DNA of 64,000 bases from Silurus meridionalis (taxonomy: Eukaryota; Chordata; Actinopteri; Siluriformes; Siluridae). This document shows, in pieces, positions 1 to 10,627 of this stretch. The notes under the pieces were generated by a model. That model made no database searches. It was given only the letters and a program-made list of their open reading frames with translations, and was not told the DNA's origin. The translations under genes were made by a program, and so were the position numbers. The DNA lies in contig NC_060885.1 of the NCBI RefSeq assembly GCF_014805685.1, forward strand, positions 33,243,632 to 33,307,631, in the 5' to 3' direction. Position 1 is the first letter of the stretch. Every line of letters begins with the position of its first letter.

Positions 1-1741
1 CGCAGTATTGAGTATGAGTGCAAACCTATTCACCCCCACGGCCTGATGTCCATCAGTAAGGAAACCTATTTGTGAGAAAGTACAAATAACAACTAAGAAA
101 GCATAAGAATCACATTCATGACCAGCAGTGAAGCGCACATTCACATATCAGTTATAATGAGTATCCATATAGCATTCATAATAGTATACACACATAACTT
201 TCAGGTCCTGTATAACATTATCATCCCATTATTAGGTGATGCCATGACTGGGATTTTGCTTAATATTATTTATTTAAGGCATCTTTGTTATGTTGTTTGA
301 TGTTTGTCCGTTTTGTGTTCTGTGATATCTGTGTTTGAGAAACAGTGTTCAGTTCAATTAGAATGCAATAAATCATCCTTCCAAACCGAACGCCATGCAG
401 GCATTCTACTAAAGGTCATCATTTTTCGTCTATACTATTGTGCTCGATGTCTCAAATGCATTTTAGGTCCAAGACCTTCTCGATGTGTAGTTTATTATAA
501 GCATTTTTATTCAGGTTGCATTGCTGCCTCTATTTGATCTTGGGCTGGAGTTTATTCAGCATTTCTGTGGATGTTTTCTTTTCCCCTGTGATTTTGTGTG
601 ACTTTTCCTCAGGTTCTCTCTGTCCAGAAACACACAGGTAGGCACATTGGCTAGGTTTAAAATCCCTGTAGATATGCCTGAATTTGTGTGTGTTTGTGTG
701 TGTGTTTATGTTTGTGTGTGTGCATGGTGCTCTGCCATTCTATCCATTTTTCCAAGCTGAATTTTCCCTTTATGCTTCCATTGTTCCTGGAAAACAGACT
801 CCAGTCAGATCCATTGTGACTCTGATTAAAATAAAGTAGGTAGCAACAGTGATTGAAAGATAATGCACATATTTTATTTAAGGTTGTGGAATTGAGAATA
901 CATGAGATTGTTGTTTACAGTTTTTGAGAAAATACGTTTACACATCAAAAAAATAAATTGATATCTTTTTATTTGATACTGTATTAATAAAACCATCTAC
1001 ACTTTTTTTTGTTTCCATGGTTTCAATGCTACTCTATAAAACATTGTGGTGTGTAATACGATTTAATAATTCACATTTTTATAACAATATATATAAAAAA
1101 GACAATATTTTTTATTGCATGTATTGAGCCTTGTGGCCGGCAGATGGCGCTAAAGTAACAGATCTGCACTTGGCAGACTTCAATACTGCGGAAACCAAAA
1201 CGAGCGCTTATAACCTATTCATTGTGCTTTGCATATAGGACATGTTATTATCTGTCATAATATCGTCTATATTACAGGATATTCTCATGCACCTGTAAAT
1301 ATTCACTAGGCTAAACAATGGAATTCGACCACTTATTAGAAATTGCGTTCGTATGAACACAAGTATGGGTTAATCCCAAAAACACATCTCTGCTTATTCG
1401 AGTACACTAGGTAGGGTGCTGAAGAATATGACTCTATGTACTCTATGAGTGCACTATGTAGGTTAAGTCTACAGACAGTGATGCGCTATTTAGTATACAA
1501 CCAATACTGAGATACCCGGATGTAGTGTACACACTCACGCCTCTTCCTAGTCTCTGCAGCACAAAAAAAAAAGAAATCCACCCAAACCGAGTAGAAATCG
1601 CCTTTTTATTCTTTTTCTTCGTGCTGTTGCAAAAGCAAAAAGAATATTTTCCTGGAAAGGAAAGCGTTTCTCGAGTTTATTTTCTGCACTCATTTATTGC
1701 TGCCTGCTTTTGAAGCGGATTTCTGCTTCCCGAGCAACAAA
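1..1741. other. Upstream/5' region of ppp3r1, no gene
   Basis: No spliced or long coding sequence is visible; the short open frames here have no recognisable protein. It holds a degenerate TG-rich stretch near 688-725 and a CTCF-like motif near 1137. About the last 200 bases before the start codon probably include the ppp3r1 promoter and 5'UTR. No TATA box could be assigned. Confidence 0.5.
1137..1150 (+). promoter_or_regulatory. Candidate CTCF site
   Basis: CCGGCAGATGGCGC matches the vertebrate CTCF core CCASYAGRKGGCRS at 13 of 14 positions. It lies about 600 bp upstream of ppp3r1. Occupancy is inferred from the motif only. Confidence 0.45.
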
Positions 1742-4700
1742 ATGGTGAGAATTTTTTTGTGGGGCCGAAGATCATTAATTAATTAATTGACTAACTAAAT
1801 AATAAAGTGAATACCGGTATTATGTTACTGTAACCTGTAATTTTATTTAAGGGTGTATGAGATGTGCTGACTTTACACACACACACACACACGTATATAT
1901 TAGCACATCTCATATATATTTATATATTTTTTGCAATATCAACCGATTTACACCGAATCGTTTACGGTTCATGAGTTTGGGCGTGCGATTGCAGGATTTT
2001 GCGACAGTTGTAACAGCTTTTCGGCTGCTTAATTAATTTTCTTTTACGGCAATTTAAAATCATTTCAAACGCGTTTCACAAAAAGGCTCCACCCACATGA
2101 CCTGCATCAAATATGGCAGTTTTGCTTATTCTAGGCGTTTGTAGGTGTATTTTAATGATTCATGTCAAATGTTAGTGGTGATGCACCCTATTGACGTCAC
2201 CAGGGGGACATTTATGTTGTACAATGAGGAGTTTCCATTTAGATGGGATTTTTGGAACATCAGACTACGCTCTGTTGGGATGCAGCAGGTTGCTTATGAT
2301 TTTGCATAAAACTTTTTCCAACTATCTTGCAGCTGGACACGCCCATGATCTGGTGACGTCACACCCCTGCATCGTCTCACTTTCTGTATTTAGGGGGCCA
2401 TGCACCAAAGTCAGATCCGGAACAAAAAAAGCTTTGTGGCTCCAAAAAATGATTTGGAAATAAATAAATAGACAGATACTGAGCTGTTTACAAAGTTCTC
2501 AGGTTTCTGGCTACAAAAAAGATGAGCACCATGGTACAGATGGTATTGCTCAGGGGTGCACACACTTTTTTTTAGCATTAAAGCTACTTATAAAAAATCA
2601 AAATGATCTACCTACCATAAAAATGCATACATAAATATCTATTTTTTTTGCTGTCGTGCGATCTACCCCACTACCTTTGTGATCCACCGTTGTTATGAAC
2701 TCGGAGGCTGAATTAACTACCGTATTTTTCGGACTATAAGCCGCTACTTTTTTCCCACGTTTTGAACCCTGCGGTTTAAACAACGAAGCCGCTAATTTAT
2801 AAATTTTTCCTGGTTTCACAAACTTCAAGCCAAAAAACTGAACCCCATAACATTAGACCAATTAAATTTCCGACTGGAAACGAAAAAACACACTTCACCT
2901 GTGTTCTGAGCTGCAAGATAAACTCCCGAGAGAAATAGTTGTGAAAGGAAGGAGGAAGACAGTGAACAATGATTTTCTTGGTCGGCTACTGTTTAGATAC
3001 AAGCCGTTGTAACGCGTTGAGTCTGGGTGAAGGGAGAGCTCGCTAACTCCAGTTACAACAGAAATCATATAAGCACAGACAGGTTTCCAAAACTCGTGCT
3101 TTTTTATTATTCTTGGCAACAGCGTTACGGGTTAGTCAAAGAAACTTAGAAATCAGCATCAGAAAATAATAAGGACATATTCCTCGGTCTTGCACACATG
3201 CAGTAATAGTGGAAAAATGCTGCGGCAGCCTATTTCCAAAATACTGCTATGCTCCCAAAGGAAGCACAACATATTTCACCCGTTACACCGTGTAACAGAC
3301 AGTCTTTCTTCATCAAAGCCTGTGTAAAGTTCATTAGTTTCAGTGTAGACACCTGCGGCTTATAGACAGGTGCGGCTTATTTATGTTCAAAATAAGAATT
3401 TTTGTCAAATTCAGTGGCTTATATATGGGTGCGCTTTATAGTCCGGAAATTACAGTAATTTATATTTATCCTTACGGAACTAAATGTGAACTAATATACA
3501 TTTGTATGTGGACCATTATTATACTATCAGCTGGTAGTTCAGTAGCATTTTGGGTATCTTTGAGACCTCGAAAAGCTTCAGGTAGGCATGAATACAACTT
3601 GGAACAAGGTTTTTACACCTTCATGATGCCGGAAATTACAAGAAATTAAATCTTGCCCTTGACCACCACTGACTATTAGGAATTAATTATGAATATTGGT
3701 TTGTGATTCAGTAAAGATTCGCTTAAGTGCATGTGTACCTTTATATGTATATTTTTATACATAGTGAATATATTTCAATTCAGACCCTGATTTTAAATTG
3801 TCCTGGTCTCCACCTGGTATTAGAAATATTCAGTTTTATATTCGCGGTTTAGTTTAATTGCCTGTGAATGAACAGTCCATTATTTATGAGCCTCATTAAG
3901 AATTCCCCTCATTTTCCTTGGTCATGTTCAGCCCACTTAAACAGGTCATTTAGCAGAAGTACATCTCTGAGCAGGGCTTGCTAATGAGTATTCTTGTCCA
4001 GTAATAAAATATTATGGCAGTGAATAATTTCCTGGGTTTTATTCCTTTCTAATTTCACAGCGACATGTAGTTCAATTGGCTGTGTTTTATTGTTCTCTTA
4101 AAATGAGCAAAAAGCACCCTTCAATGCGATAATGGTTCCATTCACACAGAATAAGCGCTGAATTAGTTACTATAACATTTCCTCGAAAGTCTGTAATTTT
4201 TCACAGGAAATAAATTACAGCTTACTTTTCATTTTTATTTTGGTCAAATTCCTTGATAATTAGTGAATGTGGAAAGGTTCAGACGATGCAAAGACTTCAT
4301 AGGCACGTCTTTGATAATAGTCTTGATCTGTTTTTTTCTTGTGTTAATTGAAGAGATGCGACAAGTTTCAAGTTTCATTTGCAGCCACGGGAACACCAAA
4401 GACTTCCTTTAACGCTGTGAAAAATGTTTTCCCGTTGTTTAATTTACCAAAATGAGTGTTTTAGCGTATTTATTTTGCACATCGTTGAAGCGTTTTATCC
4501 CAGTCGCCTATTGAGCATGCGGCTTTGATTCCCCCGAGCCCCAACTGGACACTTTTAATAATAAATCAAAGCAGAACTGGATTTGTTTTCTGCTTTAATA
4601 GTTAGATTTACCAGTGTTAATTAGGAAACAGGGTAGTCGTAGCTCAGTGGTTACGACATTAACCTTGTTCAAATCCCGGCAAGGTTGATGGTCCACTTGA

Positions 4701-7700
4701 GTAACGCCCCTTAACCCTGACCTGCTCAGTTGTATTTAAACAACACAACAATTGAAAAGTAAATGGGTAAAAATGCCTGTGTTGCATTTATTTATCCTTT
4801 TTTTTTGTTATAGGGAAATGAAGCAAGTTATCCCCTGGAGATGTGCTCGCACTGTAAGTATTGGCAATTATCTGAAATTTCATTCGTGTGTAAAAGTCTT
4901 GTGTTAATCTGTAGATACTTTATATATGACGCAGTGCTTCTGTAGTTTGTAAATACCAGGATTGTTTGAATGAGGACTTCAATCCGTACAATGTACGTGT
5001 AAATAAAGAGGGTTTGAATGGGAATTTGAAACCTCAAACTGGGTTTGTAATAGAATCCACACGGACGTTCGTGCCATCTAAAAATTCCTTCCTCCAACGT
5101 AAAGGGCGCTTTCACGCTTCTGCTGAGAGAGTCAGACTTATTTATAGTCAGTGCTGTTTTAATTAGGTCCGTGACCCCTTGATCTCTTGGACCTTAAGCG
5201 AAGACAACCTAAATAGATTGGAGAAGACATGGGAAGGAGGACGTGATCACTAGAGTTAGATCCGAGACTTTCCGTGAATGCTCCTGACGGACCACACGCT
5301 TTCAGTGGAGAAACAAGAGTGCAGTGGAGAAACAAAACTCTGTCTTATGGGCATTTCCTTAAAATGAGGAAGAGTACAATAAGAGCAACCCCCTCTTCTT
5401 TTCCTTCACCTTTTCAGTTTGCTTTTTATAAGAATTCTCCGGACGGGTAGAAATAATTCCGAAGTAAATGTGACTCAGGAACTTCCACACCTTCACACCT
5501 CCACACCGCGCCCTGTTTGTTAATGGCCCTGAAAGGAACAGTGTGAAACCATGACTCACAACAGGCCTTGTGTGTCAGATATTTTCAGTTACAAATATAT
5601 ACACACACACACACACACACGCATGCAAAACATGCACACACACAATTGGATATGTCTGTATGGTGGATTCAAACCCTGTGTGAATGTCTAATACAAAATT
5701 AATATGAATTGTAAAAAAATAAATCTAAAATGGCTTCACCAGCTGCCAATTCTACAAGGTGTGTTGAAAAAGACTATACATTAGCAACCCGAGAAAATTC
5801 CATGAGACAGGAAGCACCCAAAACATTTCAACACCACCAACCATATCAGACATTTGAAGGTTTGAAGACTGTATAAGTTGGCTAGCGCTAAGAGACGTTT
5901 CAAAGACCGTTTTCTTTATTTTCATGACTATGAAAATTGTAGATTCACACTGAAGGCATCAAAACTATAAATTAACACATGTGGAATTATATATGGAATT
6001 ATATACATAACAAAAAAGTGTGAAACAACTGAAAAATGTCATATTCTAGGTTCTTCAAAGTAGCCACCTTTTGCTTTGATTACTGCTTTGCACACTCTTG
6101 GCATTCTCTTGATGAGCTTCAAGAGGTAGTCACCTGAAATGGTCTTCCAACAGTCTTGAAGGAGTTCCCCGAGAGATGCTTGGCACTTGTTGGCCCTTTT
6201 GCCTTCACTCTGCGGTCCAGCTCACCCCTAAACCATCTCGATTGGGTTCAGGTCCGGTGACTGTGGAGGCCAGGTCATCTGGCGCAGCACCCCATCACTC
6301 TCCTTCTTGGTCAAATAGCCCTTGATGCCTTCAGTGTGAATCTACAATTTTCATAGTCATGAAAATAAAGAAAACTCTCTGAATGAGAAGGTGTGTCCAA
6401 ACTTTTGGTCTGTACTGTGTATATATATATATTATATATATATATACAGAGTTGATTCTCTCAAATAGAAGATTTCAGATAGACTGATAAACACCCCTAA
6501 TAATTAGTACACTCCGACCCTCTCACCCTGCACTGGCTTCCTAGCAAATATATCTTCGTCCCAGTATTGAACGAAATGCTCAACCTACACTTTATTTTGT
6601 TCTCGTGAACATTAACACTATAAACGTTGATGCTTTTGCACTTGCAGCCATGTATAACACCATATGGCTGAGACAGGTGCAGAGCAGCATCTAACAACCG
6701 TCCTGATCCGCATGTGGCGGCTCAGAATATCCTGCCTGCTGGAGTTCCAAGTTGCTAAGGGCTTCCCCAAACACAAGTGGCACAGCGTCTAGCAGAGGTT
6801 CTCCAATGACATGGATAAGAAATACCGCCAGTCTAAGTGGCCGCCCAAAATTATCTCATTAACGTAACGGTGTTGGGACTCAGATTGTTTGGTAACGGCG
6901 TTAAGAATGCTGAGGCTGTTTTTTTTTATTTCTACTCCATGGCCAGACAGAGGAAAAAATCTCGACCCCTCCGTATTCATTTAATAATTAAAGGAGAACC
7001 ATTGTCTCAAGAGCAGCTCGCCGTGCCGTGGTTTCTTAAGCTTTACACTACCGGATCTGTGGCGCTGACCGTATGCAATTACTGACCCACCCGGTGACAC
7101 TAATTATTCATGAGCTGCACTCTGTCTACGTTTCCAACAGGAGTTTTAGCAAAATAAATGCATAAAACATCTCAGGGGAAAAGTGTCATGAAATATCTGA
7201 GCATTTTTTTTTGCCCAGAGACTAGAACATTGATGGATCCAACTATGTTCGATTGTGTTTTATCAACAGGAGCAGCAAAAGAATTAATGCATACATGTCA
7301 TTCTGCTAGTATACACCTGAACCTCTCGCCATGCACGCAATGACTTTATCAGCAAGTCATATAGGTGCAGAATTGTGCAGAAAAATAGATGCACTTTTAA
7401 TCAGTCCTGACACACTTTCCTGCTCGTAAAATCTCAGGATGAAAAGATTAGAGCTTAGTAAAGGATTATGAGACAGTGTGAATAAGCTTGTGTTTAAGCA
7501 AGCACATGAAACGATGCCTATTCAGGGAAAGGAGCAGACTCTCGTCTGTAAGTTTCTCCTGTTCCACTTGCAATCAGACGTTATTTGGGTTTTGTTAGAA
7601 TTTTTACGTCTTTGTATTAAAATAACGGCACGGCTTACACGCCACAGCTTTGCAAGTTCCCCCTTTAGGTGCATCTGTGATTCGGAGGAAGGGCTGATGA

Positions 7701-9025
7701 GTTGCTTCTGTTCGCTCTTTTTTTTCTTCACTCTAGTCGATGCAGATGAGATCAAGAGGCTTGGAAAGAGATTTAAAAACTCGACCTGGATAACTCGGGA
7801 TCCCTGAGCGTCGAGGAGTTCATGTCCCTGCCCGAGCTGCAGCAGAATCCGCTGGTGCAGAGGGTCATCGAAATATTCGACACGGACGGCAATGGGGAAG
7901 TGGATTTCAAAGGTGAGGCACTGGCAAACGCGTATGCTGATGATTGTGGACGTGTGTGTATAATTTGACCTTTATTTAGTTTCCTGTCTAGCACATGTCT
8001 AGCTTAGGAAATGGGTTTATATCAAATAAATAATTACAAACTTGATAAATTAAATTTGTGTGCACACGTTTTTCTGTAGAATTTATAGAGGGCGTCTCAC
8101 AGTTCAGTGTTAAAGGAGATAAGGAACAGAAGCTCAGATGTAAGTCCAATCTTTTCAGTTCCTCTCTCTTAAAGCAAATAAACATAAACAACATTTGCAC
8201 TTACACGGTAACCGTCTTCCCGAACATCTCCCAGTCGCTTTCAGGATCTACGACATGGACAAGGACGGCTATATTTCCAACGGCGAGCTCTTCCAAGTGT
8301 TGAAGATGATGGTGGGAAGCAACCTGAAGGACACCCAGCTGCAGCAGATTGTAGATAAGACCATCATCAACGCAGACAAGGATGGCGACGGGAGAATATC
8401 TTTCGAAGAGTTTTGCGCCGTAAGTAGTCCTCGGTGCGTGGCTGTCACCAGGTGATGCCATGTGACTCATTTGCATATTTCACTGACACATCGTGGTCAT
8501 TTGCATATCGAAGCATGTTACATGAGGAAGCAAGATTTTTTGGTTTTTCTATTGATGCATAATAATGAGCAAAAAACGTGCACATGGAGGACAGATGTGC
8601 TGGAACAATGGCGATTAAACCGATCGGTTGATAGGGAAAGCGTGAGTCAGTGATTGTTTTTTAGGAACATCAGGGATCTCTGATGAGTTTTTGGAAACAT
8701 CATCTCGTGCAAGCAAGCAGCTCGGTCAACTGCATATATAATATGGATAAAGGTTCGTGGACAACCTAGCATAGGGTCCCATTTCCTGGTCAAATCAGCT
8801 CCATTCTTCTGGGAAGAGTTTTTGCTTGTGGAGATGTCAGGTACTGATGTTTGTATGAAAGCGAGGAGGTCTGGGGTACAGTCAGCGTTCATTATGGGGA
8901 ATTAGTGTCTGAAACTGCTGCTATAATGTTCTTCTGAACCTCGCTCCTGTTTTCTCCCCCATATGCTTTTCCTTCAGGTTGTCGGTGGTCTTGACATCCA
9001 CAAAAAGATGGTCGTTGACGTGTGA
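1742..9025 (+). CDS. ppp3r1: Calcineurin subunit B (type 1), six coding exons, one-base frameshift in exon 3
   Basis: Regulatory EF-hand subunit of the calcium/calmodulin-dependent phosphatase calcineurin; it binds the catalytic A subunit in the cytosol. Exons: 1742-1744 (ATG only), 4814-4853, 7737-7912, 8080-8139, 8235-8419, 8978-9025, all with GT-AG introns. Exon 2 gives the N-myristoylation start [14 protein letters not shown]-hand loops are recognisable: [10 protein letters not shown] in exon 3, [12 protein letters not shown] and [12 protein letters not shown] in exon 5. The end is KKMVVDV then TGA. The exons sum to 512 nt, one short of the 513 needed for the usual 170 aa. The missing base is in an A-run at 7775-7779, where five As replace the six expected; read literally, translation stops at 7805-7807, in the first EF-hand. 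The rest is nearly identical to vertebrate calcineurin B, so an assembly error is likelier than a dead gene. A transposon, a SINE and a candidate conserved block lie in intron 1. In human the neighbour is also PNO1. Confidence 0.95.
2719..3458. mobile_element. Non-autonomous DNA transposon (MITE) with imperfect ~25-bp TIRs, in ppp3r1 intron 1
   Basis: The left end reads CCGTATTTTTCGGACTATAA near 2721. The right end carries its inverse, TTATAGTCCGGAAATTACAG, near 3437-3456. The interior is about 700 bp without coding capacity and repeats the wording of the ends (CTGCGGCTTATA near 3355). This TIR type is familiar from teleost repeats; I cannot assign the superfamily from sequence alone. Confidence 0.65.
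3780..4430. other. Candidate conserved noncoding block in ppp3r1 intron 1
   Basis: A repeat-free, low-complexity-free stretch rich in homeodomain-type ATTA/TAAT cores (for example around 3890, 3985 and 4235). Its composition differs from the flanking transposon and SINE. Conservation is inferred, not measured. Confidence 0.25.
4633..4790 (+). repeat. tRNA-derived SINE fragment
   Basis: GTAGCTCAGTGGTTACGA is a pol III A box (near 4640) and GTTCAAATCCC a B box (near 4668). They are followed by CCCCTTAACCCTGACCTGCTCAG, the type of tail seen in teleost tRNA-derived SINEs. It lies just upstream of ppp3r1 exon 2. Confidence 0.65.
5905..6420 (-). mobile_element. Internally deleted Tc1-like transposon in ppp3r1 intron 2
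   Basis: Inverted arms at about 5909-5962 and 6322-6375 are near-perfect reverse complements. The right end extends outwards with the Tc1-type terminus CCAAACTTTTGGTCTGTACT, then a TA-rich repeat. The interior read on the minus strand encodes the C-terminal end of a Tc1 transposase, including [20 protein letters not shown] and NPIE, which holds the last acid of the DDE triad. It has a stop and frameshift straight after, and the two upstream catalytic Asp regions are gone. The outer left arm is lost. Not mobile on its own. Confidence 0.85.
6430..7736. other. Rest of ppp3r1 intron 2, no gene recognised
   Basis: Starts with a short TA repeat. Short open frames on both strands have no recognisable domains. 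Nothing else could be supported before the exon 3 acceptor at 7735-7736. Confidence 0.5.
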
Positions 9026-10400
9026 GCCTTCGCGCATCCTAATCTCCCATCACCTCCAATATTTGCTTTCCTGTTCCATCTCCGATGATCTGCTCGAGAC
9101 ATCTCGTAAAAAAAAATGCTCTTTCAACAGAATACTCTGTGAAGCTACTTTATTGCTATCATGAACCCGGTGAAGCAAACGTGTATGTTTTTTTTTCTTT
9201 TCATTTGAATGCTGATCCTCACAACAACCTGGTGTAGCTCTTTACTGACTGAAGAACTTCGTAGAGCATCTCGATCTGGACAAAGGAAGAATGGTTCATT
9301 TTTGTTCCCCCTCCATTCATTAAATCTTTTTTTTTCTTTTCACACCCTTATTTTGGCTTCCTTTTTTTTTTAGCAGCTTTCTGAGAAGTTGGAAGTAATG
9401 TGAACATTTCAGTACGTTATTAGGGTCTGACGTGCCAAGAAGAACATGACATGTTTTGTATTTTTTAAAAAATTCTCCAATTTTTTTTGCAATATTTCAA
9501 TTGTTCTTACATTTAATCGTGTTGCTTTTCCTTATATTGTGGTGAATTGTTTATTTATGAAGTGTTCTTGCTGTTACCTGAGAAACAGACGGCAAAAAAA
9601 AAAGTCACGGTGTACCGAAAACATCGCAGACGTCTACGGATCGTTTTAAATTAATCTCAAAGCTCTCTGTGTAATTCTCACAACGCCTCTACAGATCATT
9701 ACAGCAGCCCTGTTTTTTTTTTTTGCCCGATCCGGATCAAACTGCATTCTACATCCCACACACAACCGGCGAGACGTTTTTCAAACTTGGGCATGACGAG
9801 CGAAGAGTACGGCTGGAAACGATGACGAAGCTCTTTTACTTCTATGCATCTTCACCAGCGTATCTAAACTGCAGCGCTAAGCAGCATGGCACACCATCCA
9901 TCCATCCTCCTCCTCCTCCTCCTGGAGCTCCTCCGGCGTCTGCATGGACACGTGTCCCCTTTCCCGCATGGTTTCCTATTTTACGGCACGTCTACTGTTT
10001 ACACTCGGGACGTTTAACGTCACATGTTCAACGATTACGGATGTCGCCAAAGTTTAGGGAGGAAGAAGAAAAAAAAGGCACAATCTGTTCTTGAAATGTA
10101 AAAAAAAAACAAAAAAAACACGTATATTCCTTTTTCTTATTGAATGATGTTTCAGTAATATGGTGTATGTGTATATTAATATATACTGTATATCCAGTCG
10201 AGGATACATTTTAGAATGTATTTTTCAATCACTTTTGAACTAATTTTACTTTGTGTTGATTGAATGGGAGAAGGAAGGTTTCATTCCGACTCAATTTCAA
10301 GAATCGTATTTCCAGTTGGAGACGTCTCTTCTGCATGCTGCATCGTGTTGCTCCTGTGGGACTCCTATGACTTGGTACTGTATAAGAATAAATAAATTAC
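9026..10400 (+). other. ppp3r1 3'UTR
   Basis: From the stop codon to two overlapping AATAAA signals at 10387-10392 and 10391-10396. It has several T-runs, an interrupted A-run near 10100 and a (CTC)n stretch near 9907. The 3' limit is inferred from the poly(A) signals. Confidence 0.6.
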
Positions 10401-10466
10401 ATAAATATATTTACGCACACACTTTGGTCATTTCTTATTCCTTTGTTTCCTTTGATGTGGTTTATT
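10387..10466. terminator. Opposed poly(A) signals of ppp3r1 (+) and pno1 (-)
   Basis: AATAAA on the plus strand at 10387-10396 (two overlapping) closes ppp3r1. TTTATT at 10461-10466 is AATAAA on the minus strand and suits pno1, whose stop is at 10630-10628. The two genes therefore end tail to tail with little or no spacer. Confidence 0.6.
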
Positions 10467-10627
10467 TTCGAGTGTTTCATTATTCAGACACTTTTTTTTT
10501 TCGTCAGTCAATGAAAGAAAAGTCCTCTGACGACTACATGAGTCCAGACAGCAGCCTATGAGCCACGTTTTTGCTTCAGTCCATGAGATCCCACAGCAGG
10601 TGGAGGATCAGAGAGTCGCGTCCGGCG

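Noticed and set aside
2192..2212. Possible CTCF motif near CACCAGGGGGACA
   Set aside because: At least two mismatches at core positions; kept out of the list.
4966..5166. Open frame after ppp3r1 exon 2
   Set aside because: Intronic, overlaps an opposite-strand frame, no domain.
1742..9025. ppp3r1 as a processed or dead pseudogene
   Set aside because: Introns with intact GT-AG sites, conserved neighbours and near-perfect protein sequence apart from one A-run base argue against it.
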